11,189 bases of DNA from DATBGO01 sp036558005 (GTDB taxonomy: Bacteria; Actinomycetota; Actinomycetes; Streptosporangiales; Streptosporangiaceae): positions 1 to 11,189 of the forward strand of contig DATBGO010000382.1 in assembly GCA_036558005.1 (NCBI GenBank), read 5' to 3'. Both the position numbers and the translations under genes were made by a program. The notes below the pieces were generated by a model that worked only from the letters and a program-made list of their open reading frames with translations, was not told the DNA's origin and did not search any database. The stretch's first letter is position 1, and the number at the start of each line of letters is the position of its first letter. This document shows, one piece after another, positions 4,653 to 11,189 of the stretch.

Positions 4653-5798
4653 GTGCGTTGCGGGGGCTGCCGGAGGGCTGCCGTCACCGCGGCGGCCTGC
4701 GCGGCCGCGGTCACGCTGGCGCTGGCGGCCTGCTCGCCCGCGCCGGGGCAGGGCGGGGCGCGGACCGTGGCGGCGGCCGCCGCCAGCAGCTACGCCTGCA
4801 CCGGCACCGCCGCCGACGCGGCCGGCCTGCAGCGGGTGATCGACGCCAGCGGGTACGGCTCGGTGGTCAGCGTCACCGGCGGGACCTGCCTGATCACCAG
4901 GCCGGTGGCGCTGCTCGGCGGCCGCACCTACACCGGCGGCAGCACCACCGGGACGGTGCTGCGCCAGCGCGGCAGGCTGCGCTACCTGCTGGTGTCGGCG
5001 TCGTACCTGCGTAACGCCAGGACCACCGGAAGCCCGCTGGCCATCAGGGACCTGACGGTGGCCTGCGACGGGACCGGCGCGACCGACGGCATCGTGCTGA
5101 TGAACTGGCAGCTGGACGTGGAGCACGTGAACGTGAGCGACTGCGCCGGCTCGGGGATCGTGGACACCTCCGCCGCCGCCGACGGGCGGCCGATCACCAA
5201 CACGAGCGTGAACAGCCGGTTCGTCAGCAACTTCATCACCCACTCGGGCAGCTACGGGTTCGAGATCACCGACCCGGGGACCGTGGTCACCGACGGCTAC
5301 CTGGACAACAACCAGATCGGGTTCTCCGGTAAGGACGCGATCCGGATGCAGACCGCGTCCGGCTGGGACGTGTCCGGCAACCACCTGTACGGCAACGCGG
5401 AGGACGCCATCGACGTGGACGGCCTGTACGGCACCACCATCGCCGGCAACTACATCGAGGACTTCGGGGCCCGTCAGCGCGCCGGGACCTGGTACGGCAT
5501 CGCCGCCACCGCGCAGGGCAACGTCGGCTCCACCATCTCGGGCAACAAGCTGGCCAACGCCGAGGGCGAGGCGCCCGGGGCCAGGCACGTCTACCTGGCG
5601 GTCACCCAGGCCCGCGGCGGCACCGGGTACCTGGCGGTGACCGGCAACGTGATCATCGGCGCCCGGGCCGACGACGTCGGGTTCTCCTGGCACGGGAGCC
5701 CGGACAAGCTGGTGGTCGGCGCGGCGGGCAACGTGGTCCAGCGAGTCGGCGTCAGCCACGCCAGGGCCGGCGACGTCAGCCTCAGCAGCGGCGGCTGA
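4653..5798 (+). CDS. Secreted lipoprotein with right-handed parallel beta-helix
   Basis: This 381-residue protein begins at a GTG preceded by GGGGGGAG with a 5-nt gap. It has an Arg-containing N-terminus and an Ala-rich hydrophobic stretch (about 9-26). The lipobox LAAC (24-27) predicts lipid attachment at Cys27 and anchoring on the outer face of the membrane. After an Ala-rich linker, residues 50-125 resemble the N-terminal cap of pectate-lyase-like proteins. From about 130 to 335 come rungs of a parallel beta-helix, with Gly-Asn turns such as VSGNHLYGN (240-248), IAGNYIED (263-270), ISGNKLAN (295-302) and VTGNVIIG (329-336). An Asp-rich section, NAEDAIDVDG (248-257), lines one face. Such proteins bind or cleave polysaccharides, but no specific lyase or hydrolase active site can be assigned. 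It is transcribed divergently from the AlaRS-like gene and is probably monocistronic. Confidence 0.85.
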   Translation: MRCGGCRRAAVTAAACAAAVTLALAACSPAPGQGGARTVAAAAASSYACTGTAADAAGLQRVIDASGYGSVVSVTGGTCLITRPVALLGGRTYTGGSTTGTVLRQRGRLRYLLVSASYLRNARTTGSPLAIRDLTVACDGTGATDGIVLMNWQLDVEHVNVSDCAGSGIVDTSAAADGRPITNTSVNSRFVSNFITHSGSYGFEITDPGTVVTDGYLDNNQIGFSGKDAIRMQTASGWDVSGNHLYGNAEDAIDVDGLYGTTIAGNYIEDFGARQRAGTWYGIAATAQGNVGSTISGNKLANAEGEAPGARHVYLAVTQARGGTGYLAVTGNVIIGARADDVGFSWHGSPDKLVVGAAGNVVQRVGVSHARAGDVSLSSGG

Positions 5799-5820
5799 CC
5801 CCGGGCAGGGCGCCGCCGCC

Positions 5821-5857
5821 CGGGCTGGCTAGCCGGCCGGGCTGGCTAGCCGGCCGG
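5821..5857. repeat. 17-bp tandem duplication of a near-palindrome at a convergent gene end
   Basis: CGGGCTGGCTAGCCGGC is present twice head to tail (5821-5837 and 5838-5854), then CGG. Each copy contains GGCTGGCTAGCCGGCC, a near-perfect palindrome, so either copy could fold alone or with the other. The second copy contains the TAG of the NRDE gene (minus strand), and the first would supply an identical stop region further on. The element fills most of the 47-bp gap between two convergent genes and could act as a two-way terminator. Confidence 0.6.
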
Positions 5858-6619
5858 AGCGTCCCACAGCGCGGTGACGTCGGTGAACGGGGCGGTGCAG
5901 GGCGGGCCGTCGGCCACCAGGACCCGCGGCGGCCCGGCCGGGCCGACGGTGACGATCATGGCGGACCGGGTGCCGTACTCCCCCGCGTGCACGCACGCCG
6001 CGGACAGCCCCGCCGCCCTGGCTGACCCGCCCGGCCCGGCCGGCACCGGCGTGTGGTCGCGCAGCACGCCGGCCAGCGGCCCGGCCGGGTCCGCCGCGGT
6101 CGCGGCGCCGGCCGCCGCCAGCAGCCCGGCGACGTGCCTGGCCTTGACCGACGGCGGCAGCAGCGGGGCGTTCTCCAGGATGTGGATCCCGGCGGGCAGC
6201 TGCCGGGCGACGGGCCCGCCCGCGCCGGTCAGGTCCAGGTAGAACAGCGACTCCCGGTCCCCGGCCAGCAGCCAGCACGGGTTGTACCTGGCCGGGTCCA
6301 CGTGCCCGGCCAGCCAGCCCGCCGCGGCGGCCGCGTCCGGCCAGCTGGCCAGCGCGACCGGCAGCTCGCCCCGGCTGCGCCTGGCCGGGTCCCGGCCCGC
6401 GGGCGAGGGCAGGTTGGTCAGGCCCGCCACCACCCCGTGCTCGTTCACCGCCAGCCAGGTGCCGCCGGCCAGCTGGTCCAGGCCGCCGAGCATCCGCGGG
6501 CCGGCCTCGCGCAGCACGGTGATCGCGGTCGCGGGCCGGGCGTACCGCTCGTCCCTGTTGGCCGCCACGACCAGCGGTCCCGCCGGACTGACCTGGAACA
6601 TGACGATCAGCAGGCACAC
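5846..6619 (-). CDS. NRDE / TANGO2 family protein
   Basis: This protein of about 257 residues belongs to the NRDE family (PF05742), related to animal TANGO2/HRG-9. Eukaryotic members have been tied to haem trafficking; the bacterial role is not established. The sequence shows PLVVAANRDERYARPA (15-30) with the name-giving NRDE, LAGGTWLAVNEHGVVAGLTN (50-69), RSRGELP (81-87), LENAP, and EYGTRSAMIV near the C-terminus. Most members begin Met-Cys, and the Cys is invariant and suspected of N-terminal nucleophile-like chemistry. The GTG at 6619 gives exactly that beginning (M-C-L-L-I-V), so I prefer it. The ATG at 6625, two codons upstream and preceded by GGGG with a 7-nt gap, is the alternative. 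A much longer frame continues into the neighbouring gene and is a mirror frame. It diverges from the aminotransferase gene across about 108 bp without a clear promoter. Confidence 0.88.
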   Translation of the reverse strand: MCLLIVMFQVSPAGPLVVAANRDERYARPATAITVLREAGPRMLGGLDQLAGGTWLAVNEHGVVAGLTNLPSPAGRDPARRSRGELPVALASWPDAAAAAGWLAGHVDPARYNPCWLLAGDRESLFYLDLTGAGGPVARQLPAGIHILENAPLLPPSVKARHVAGLLAAAGAATAADPAGPLAGVLRDHTPVPAGPGGSARAAGLSAACVHAGEYGTRSAMIVTVGPAGPPRVLVADGPPCTAPFTDVTALWDAPAG

Positions 6620-6727
6620 GAGCATGACGCTACCCCGGCGGCGGCCCCGGCCGGCCGCGCAGGGCGCGCGGCGCGGCGGAACGAACCGGGCGTACCGCCG
6701 GCCCGCGCGCCGTGATCTGATGGCGGC

Positions 6728-7921
6728 ATGAGACGACCACTGGGCAACAGCCGGCTGGCCGGCATGGGCACGACGATCTTCGCGGAAATGTCGGCGCTGG
6801 CCGTCGCCACCGGCTCGGTCAACCTCGGCCAGGGGTTCCCGGACGTGGACGGCCCGGCCCCGGTCGCGCGGGCCGCCGCCGACGCGATCCTGGCCGGCCA
6901 GGGCAACCAGTACCCGCCGGGCCCTGGCGTCCCGGAGCTGCGCCAGGCCATCGTCGATCACCAGCGGCGGTTCTACGGGCTGAGCTTCGACCCGGCGACC
7001 GACGTGCTGGTCACGGCCGGCGCCACCGAGGCGGTCGCGGCGGCGCTGCTCGCGCTGGTCGAACCGGGCGATGAGGTGATCGCGTTCGAGCCCTACTACG
7101 ACTCCTATGCGGCGTGCATCGCGCTGGCGGGCGGCGTCCGGGTCCCGGTGACGCTGCGTGCCCCGGACTTCCGGCCCGACCTGGACGCGCTGCGCGCCGC
7201 GGTCACCAGCCGAACCCGGCTGATCCTGCTGAACTCCCCGCACAACCCGACCGGGTCGGTGTTCAGCCGGGATGAGCTCACCCAGATCGCGGAGCTGGCC
7301 TGCGAGCGGGACCTGCTGGTGATCTCCGACGAGGTCTACGAGCACATGGTGTTCGAGGGCGAGCACATCCCGGTCGGCTCGCTGCCGGGGATGCGCGAGC
7401 GCACCGTGTCGATCAGCTCGGCGGGCAAGACGTTCTCCTTCACCGGCTGGAAGATCGGCTGGGTGACCGGCTCAGCCGAGCTGGTGACCGCGGTCCGCGG
7501 GGTCAAGCAGTTCCTCACCTTCGTCAGCGGCGGGCCGTTCCAGTACGCGATCGCCGCCGCGCTGGCGATGCCCGGCGACTACTACGCGGCGATCAGCACC
7601 GGGCTGGCCGGCAAGCGGGACCTGCTCTGCGCGGGACTGGCCGAGGCCGGGTTCGAGGTGTACCGGCCGGCCGGCACCTACTTCGTGACCACCGACATCC
7701 GCGGGCTGGGCGAGACCGACGGGGTGGCGTTCTGCCGGGAACTGCCGCACCGGGCCGGAGTGGTCGCGATCCCGAGCGCGGTGTTCTACGACCATCCCGA
7801 CGCGGGACGGACCCAGGTCCGGTTCGCGTTCTGCAAGCGCACCGAGGTGCTGACCGAGGCGCTGGCCCGGCTCGGCAAGCTGACGCCGCAACCCGGGCCG
7901 GCGGCCGCGGACCGCGGCTGA
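6728..7921 (+). CDS. Fold-type I PLP-dependent aminotransferase (class I/II; DapC/kynurenine aminotransferase-like)
   Basis: This 397-residue protein has all the hallmarks of class I/II aminotransferases. These are LGQGFPD (33-39), the aromatic residue over the cofactor in EPYYDSY (121-127), HNPTG (172-176), Asp201 in SDEVYEH, which contacts the pyridine nitrogen, and the Schiff-base Lys234 in SSAGKTFSFTGWKIGW (230-245). Arg365 in QVRFAF should bind the substrate carboxylate. The SAGKTFSxTGWKxGW form is typical of the subgroup containing kynurenine aminotransferase, YbdL (methionine) and actinobacterial succinyldiaminopimelate aminotransferase DapC, so the exact amino acid is open. No lysine or kynurenine pathway gene is adjacent. 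Instead the decarboxylase gene follows after 1 nt, pointing to an amino-acid/amine pathway. The ATG has a weak ribosome-binding site, and a three-codon ATG-GCG-GCA-TGA (6720-6731) overlaps it. Confidence 0.93.
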   Translation: MRRPLGNSRLAGMGTTIFAEMSALAVATGSVNLGQGFPDVDGPAPVARAAADAILAGQGNQYPPGPGVPELRQAIVDHQRRFYGLSFDPATDVLVTAGATEAVAAALLALVEPGDEVIAFEPYYDSYAACIALAGGVRVPVTLRAPDFRPDLDALRAAVTSRTRLILLNSPHNPTGSVFSRDELTQIAELACERDLLVISDEVYEHMVFEGEHIPVGSLPGMRERTVSISSAGKTFSFTGWKIGWVTGSAELVTAVRGVKQFLTFVSGGPFQYAIAAALAMPGDYYAAISTGLAGKRDLLCAGLAEAGFEVYRPAGTYFVTTDIRGLGETDGVAFCRELPHRAGVVAIPSAVFYDHPDAGRTQVRFAFCKRTEVLTEALARLGKLTPQPGPAAADRG

Positions 7922-7922
7922 G

Positions 7923-9293
7923 ATGGATCTGCGGCGCTGGCTGGCCAGCGGCGTGGACGCGGTCACCGGCTGGCAAGAGGGCTTCGGCGGGTTCGCGCCC
8001 GACCCGTCACTGGAGATCAGCGACGAGCGGTTCGCCGCCGCGTTCGGGCGGCTGACCGAGCGGCTGCGCGACAACTACCCGTACTTCCACCCGGCCTACG
8101 CCGGGCAGATGCTCAAGCCGCCGCACCCGGCGGCGGTGGCCGGCTACCTCGCCGCGATGCTGATCAACCCGAACAACCACGCGCTGGACAGCGGGCCCGC
8201 CACCGCGCAGATGGAGAAGGAGGTGATCGCCGCCCTCGCCGCGATGTTCGGGCTGCCAGCCCACCTGGGGCACCTGACCAGCAGCGGCACGATCGCCAAC
8301 CTGGAGGCGCTGTACATCGCCCGGCAGCTGCACCCGGGCAAGGCGATCGCGTTCAGCTCGCAGGCGCACTACACCCACGCCCGGATGTGCGGGCTGCTCG
8401 GGGTGGAGGCGGTCGAGGTCGCGGCGGACGCCGCGGGCCGGATGGACACCGCCGGGCTGGCCCGGGCGCTGGCCGGCGGGCGGATCGGCACCGTCGTGGC
8501 GACCGCGGGCACCACCGGGCTCGGCGCGGTCGACCCGGTCGACCAGATCCTGCCGCTGGCCGCCGGGCACGGCGCCCGGGTGCACGTGGACGCGGCCTAC
8601 GGCGGGTTCTACGCGCTGCTGGCCGGCGCGGGCGGGCCGGCCGGGCTGGATCCGGCGCCGTGGCGGGCCGTCGCCGGGTGCGACTCGGTGGTGATCGACC
8701 CGCACAAGCACGGGCTGCAGCCCTACGGCTGCGGCGCGGTGCTGTTCCGCGACCCGGACGTCGGCCGCCTGTACCTGCACGACTCGCCCTACACCTACTT
8801 CACCTCCGATGAGCTGCACCTGGGCGAGATCAGCCTGGAATGCTCCAGGGCCGGGGCGGCCGCGGCGGCGCTGTGGCTGACCTTCGAGCTGCTGCCGCCC
8901 GCGCCGGACGGGCTCGGCCGGGTGCTGTCGCAGTGCAGGCTGGCCGCGCTGGACTGGGCCGGCCTGATCAGCGGCTCGGATGTGCTGGACCTGTACCAGC
9001 CGCCCGAGCTGGACATCGTCTGCTACTTCCCGGCCGCCGGCGAGCGCGCCCTGTCCTGGATCGACGCCGCGTCGGCCCGGATGCTGGCCGGCGGCATGGC
9101 CAGCACTGGCGGCCCGGTGTACCTGAGCACGCTGCGGGCGGCGGCGGCCGACTTCGCCCGCCGCCACCCCGGCGTCGGCCGGGACCGGGCCGGTGCCAGG
9201 ATCCTGCGCAGCGTGCTGATGAAGCCCGAAGCCCGCGGCTACGTCCCCGCGCTGCACAACCGGGTGGAGCGGCTGGCGTCCGAAGCCAGCTAG
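7923..9293 (+). CDS. Group II PLP-dependent amino acid decarboxylase-like protein
   Basis: This 456-residue protein is a fold-type I enzyme of the pyridoxal-dependent decarboxylase family (PF00282: glutamate, aromatic amino acid, tyrosine and diaminobutyrate decarboxylases). Seen in order are FHPAYAGQMLKPPHPAAVAG (55-74), TSSGTIANLEAL (119-130), where Gly and Thr hold the phosphate, and AHYTHARMCGLLG (148-160) with the His that stacks on the cofactor. Next come HVDAAYGGFY (221-230) with Asp223, and DPHKHGLQPYGCGAVLFR (259-276) with the Schiff-base Lys262. This DPHKHGLQPYGCG version differs from classic Glu (SGHKYG) and aromatic (NxHKW) enzymes, so the substrate is unknown; a lyase or transaminase activity is not excluded. 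The ATG starts 1 nt after the aminotransferase stop, so translation is probably coupled. A strong hairpin follows the TAG. Confidence 0.9.
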   Translation: MDLRRWLASGVDAVTGWQEGFGGFAPDPSLEISDERFAAAFGRLTERLRDNYPYFHPAYAGQMLKPPHPAAVAGYLAAMLINPNNHALDSGPATAQMEKEVIAALAAMFGLPAHLGHLTSSGTIANLEALYIARQLHPGKAIAFSSQAHYTHARMCGLLGVEAVEVAADAAGRMDTAGLARALAGGRIGTVVATAGTTGLGAVDPVDQILPLAAGHGARVHVDAAYGGFYALLAGAGGPAGLDPAPWRAVAGCDSVVIDPHKHGLQPYGCGAVLFRDPDVGRLYLHDSPYTYFTSDELHLGEISLECSRAGAAAAALWLTFELLPPAPDGLGRVLSQCRLAALDWAGLISGSDVLDLYQPPELDIVCYFPAAGERALSWIDAASARMLAGGMASTGGPVYLSTLRAAAADFARRHPGVGRDRAGARILRSVLMKPEARGYVPALHNRVERLASEAS

Positions 9294-9296
9294 TTA

Positions 9297-9316
9297 CCGG
9301 CCCGGAACCGGGCCGG
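9297..9316. terminator. Perfect inverted repeat, probable bidirectional terminator
   Basis: CCGGCCCGG-AA-CCGGGCCGG is a perfect 9-bp inverted repeat (effectively 8 bp with a GAAC loop). It starts 3 nt after the decarboxylase stop and ends 14 nt before the stop of the opposing membrane protein gene. Its place between two convergent genes fits termination in both directions, although it has no U-run. Confidence 0.7.
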
Positions 9317-9330
9317 CGACTGGTGATCAG

Positions 9331-10353
9331 CTAGCGGACGGCCATGCCCTGCTTGTGCGGGGCCGGGCCCTGGCTCAACTGGCGCAAAGTGGGCAAGATG
9401 GCGAGCGAGACGGGTACCGGCAGCAGGAGGGCCAGCACCCGGTAGACGAAGACGCCGGCGACGGCGGTCGCGAGCGGCGCGCCGCTGGCCCAGATGGTGA
9501 GCGGCAGCACGAGCGACAGGACACCGGCGCCGGCCAGCGGCCCGGTGCGCCGGGTGAACACCATGCCGGTCGCGAAGCCGACGAACAGCGCGGCCGCGCC
9601 CAGCTGGAATCCGCACGCTGCCAGCGCCGCCCAGACGGCGCACGCGTCCGCGGCCCAGAACAGGGCCATGCCGCAGACCGCTGGGCCCCATCGCAGCGGG
9701 TGGATGAACAGCTGCCTGATGATGTGGACCGAGTCCAGGAAGTTACCGGCTTTGCCGCGCCACCCTGGCCGGCCACGCAAGGAGGCCCGGTACCTCTCCG
9801 CGGCCCAGAAAGCGATCGCGAACCCGGGAACCGGCGCGATCGCCCACGGCAGCGTGACGCTAGCCTGCGGCTGGCTGAGCCCGAGCACGAGCACGGCAAT
9901 CGCGGTAGCGCAACCGCCAATCGCCAGCACGCCTTGCTCCAGGCCAGCCAGGCCCGACACCCGTATCCTGGCCTGCCGCTCCCCTGCCCCCGCGGCCCGC
10001 AGCGCGTACCGGTCGAGTGCGCCGCCGCCCAGGGCAAGGAACCCGCCGAAGCCCGCGGCCGCCACCGCGCACATCTGCCGCCCGGGTAGCCTCGGCCCTC
10101 CCTCGACGCGGAAGACACCCCGGTAGGCGTAGTAATAGCCGGTGAACGAGATGACCATGGAGGTCACGAGCAGGGTCAGCCACACCCCGTCGAAGCCGGA
10201 CAGCACGTCACGCACCGTGGCGAAACCGGCGATGTAGGCCAGACCCGTTCCTGCCGCCAGTTCCAGCAGCATGGCCGCGGCCAGGAGCATGGCCAGCACG
10301 CTTCCGCGGCGCTCAAGGTGCGTCGCGAAAAGCAGTGAACGCCATACTCGCAT
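9331..10353 (-). CDS. Multi-pass membrane protein, LPG-synthase TM / UPF0104 flippase-like
   Basis: This protein of about 340 residues has eight or nine predicted membrane segments, near 18-44, 57-77, 96-115, 137-160, 167-184, 223-248, 252-268, 272-290 and 294-320. The layout resembles the integral membrane domain of lysylphosphatidylglycerol synthase-like proteins (PF03706/UPF0104): a Tyr-rich first region (GYYYAYRG, 72-79), a central Gly-rich GFGGFLALGGGALDRYALR, and a final pair of helices around GPLAGAGVLSLVLPL and VFVYRVLALLLPVPVSL. The signatures are weak, so family membership is tentative, and no aminoacyl-transfer domain is attached. The start at 10353 is chosen because GGGGGAGG lies 6 nt upstream; the ATG at 10359 directly abuts that site. 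Codons such as CGA, GTA, CTT, TCA and CGT are frequent, unlike the neighbouring genes, suggesting a different origin. It is 71-77 nt downstream of the amidotransferase gene on the same strand. Confidence 0.7.
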   Translation of the reverse strand: MRVWRSLLFATHLERRGSVLAMLLAAAMLLELAAGTGLAYIAGFATVRDVLSGFDGVWLTLLVTSMVISFTGYYYAYRGVFRVEGGPRLPGRQMCAVAAAGFGGFLALGGGALDRYALRAAGAGERQARIRVSGLAGLEQGVLAIGGCATAIAVLVLGLSQPQASVTLPWAIAPVPGFAIAFWAAERYRASLRGRPGWRGKAGNFLDSVHIIRQLFIHPLRWGPAVCGMALFWAADACAVWAALAACGFQLGAAALFVGFATGMVFTRRTGPLAGAGVLSLVLPLTIWASGAPLATAVAGVFVYRVLALLLPVPVSLAILPTLRQLSQGPAPHKQGMAVR

Positions 10354-10430
10354 GGCCATCCTCCCCCGAGGCCCTACCGCTGCCCCGGATCAGCGCGACC
10401 ATGCAAGGACCGGCCCGCCGGGTGCAGCGG

Positions 10431-11114
10431 TCAGCCGCGCTGGCCGCGGGCGAGCGCCAGCGCGGACGCCACCAGCAGGCTGGCCCGGTCCCGCGCGGCC
10501 GGCTCGCGCGCCGCCGTCTCGGCCAGGAACTGCTCGGGGTCCAGGCCGGCCGCCAGCACCTGCTCCCTGGCGGCCGGGTTCAGCCAGGACTTCAGCTGCG
10601 CGCCGTCGACCTCCGGGTGGAACTGGACCGCCAGGTGCCTGCCGATGCCGAACGCCTGCACCCCGGTGTCGTTGCGGGCCAGCAGCGCGGCCCCCGGCGG
10701 GGGCAGGCACCGGTCCTGGTGGAACTGCAGCCACGGGCCGGGCGGGATCAGCCCGGGGTCGGCCGGATCGATCATCCGCCAGCCGATCTCCGGCCGGGCG
10801 GCCCGCTCGACCTGGCCGCCGAACGCGGTCGCGAGCGCCTGCGCGCCGAAGCAGATCCCCAGCACCGCGGTGCCGGCCTCGTCGCAGCGCCGCAGCCAGG
10901 CCAGCTCGTCGGCGATCCAGGCGCGGGCCGGGTCCAGGTCGTACACCGCGTAGGTCGCACCCAGCACGATCACGTGCCCGAACCCGCCCGGCGGCGGCAG
11001 CGCCCCGTCATCGGGGAACAGGTGCCCGGTGAACTCGGCGCCGAACGCGCCGAACGCGTCGGCGATGAACCCGGCCGAGTCCTCCGCGTGGTGCCGGACC
11101 ACGATCACTCGCAT
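10431..11114 (-). CDS. Class I glutamine amidotransferase domain protein (GMP synthase-like)
   Basis: This 227-residue stand-alone class I glutamine amidotransferase (triad type, PF00117) shows a nucleophile Cys88 in the elbow VLGICFGAQALA (84-95). The catalytic pair is His166 and Glu168 in AVQFHPEVD (162-170), and EIGWRMI (109-115) matches the EIGW segment of the GMP-synthase-like subgroup. By family it would release ammonia from glutamine or hydrolyse a gamma-glutamyl bond. No synthetase partner is fused or adjacent, so the acceptor is unknown, and relatives without partners include gamma-glutamyl hydrolase-like enzymes. The C-terminus (171-227) is helical, as in the GMP synthase-like group. 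The ATG at 11114 is preceded only by a weak GGGG. The 75 bases upstream to the window edge are almost pure G/C with runs of C and show no recognisable promoter. Confidence 0.88.
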   Translation of the reverse strand: MRVIVVRHHAEDSAGFIADAFGAFGAEFTGHLFPDDGALPPPGGFGHVIVLGATYAVYDLDPARAWIADELAWLRRCDEAGTAVLGICFGAQALATAFGGQVERAARPEIGWRMIDPADPGLIPPGPWLQFHQDRCLPPPGAALLARNDTGVQAFGIGRHLAVQFHPEVDGAQLKSWLNPAAREQVLAAGLDPEQFLAETAAREPAARDRASLLVASALALARGQRG

Positions 11115-11189
11115 GCCCCAAGTGTTCCATGCCGCGGCGACTTCGCGGCCGGCCGCCGCCGGGCCGGGGCCCCCGGGCCCCCGCCCCGC

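Noticed and set aside
5250..5270. tRNA T-arm-like GGTTCGA
   Set aside because: It lies in the beta-helix coding sequence with no acceptor or anticodon stems around it; similar matches near 7650 also fail.
4515..5759. 414-codon open frame on the minus strand
   Set aside because: It is antisense to the beta-helix lipoprotein, and His/Val/Gly-rich mirror-frame composition shows no domain.
6720..6731. Three-codon upstream frame ATG-GCG-GCA-TGA overlapping the aminotransferase start
   Set aside because: Such tiny frames are frequent by chance, and nothing else supports a regulatory role.
6620..7366. N-terminal extension of the NRDE gene to 7366
   Set aside because: The extension runs antisense through the aminotransferase start and first third; the NRDE family begins at the Met-Cys found at 6619.

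Overview
This window is chromosomal DNA of a very GC-rich bacterium, almost certainly an actinomycete. Most genes end nearly every codon in G or C, GTG starts occur, short gaps and a 1-nt gene junction are common, and two possible leaderless starts carry a TANNNT-like -10 box six bases before the start codon. No tRNA, rRNA, CRISPR array, insertion sequence or integrase is visible. The many long opposite-strand open frames are mirror frames of the GC-rich genes.

Layout. At 3-2516 a rightward cluster holds the 3' end of an unidentified gene (C-terminus weakly like a FUSC-type transporter), an 83-residue hypothetical protein and a two-domain class II aldolase/short-chain dehydrogenase of the RhaD/YuxG type. 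A flavodoxin-fold NAD(P)H-dependent FMN reductase follows (2557-3132). It converges on a leftward gene (3129-4301) for a shortened alanyl-tRNA synthetase-like protein, and the two stop codons overlap in one CTAG. The divergent spacer 4302-4652 is the most structured non-coding stretch. It holds a candidate leaderless 31-codon Ala-rich reading frame, a GNRA-capped hairpin, an anti-Shine-Dalgarno candidate and a 10-bp palindrome. Rightward from 4653 is a secreted beta-helix lipoprotein, which converges on an NRDE/TANGO2-family gene (5846-6619, minus).

Divergent from that gene, a fold-type I aminotransferase (6728-7921) and a group II PLP-dependent decarboxylase (7923-9293) lie 1 nt apart and are probably co-translated. 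A strong hairpin (9297-9316) separates them from two leftward genes: a multi-pass membrane protein resembling the LPG-synthase/UPF0104 flippase-like family (9331-10353), which has unusual codon use, and a stand-alone class I glutamine amidotransferase (10431-11114).

How they work together. Most of the window looks like a series of small metabolic units, not one cluster. The item most worth pursuing is the AlaRS-like gene. It has the class II catalytic core but ends before the editing and C-Ala domains, and its leader could encode an Ala-rich peptide followed by a hairpin that may control its ribosome-binding site. That arrangement could be a translation-sensing leader or a peptide/ligase pair. 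The sequence alone cannot decide, and random GC-rich sequence produces hairpins easily.
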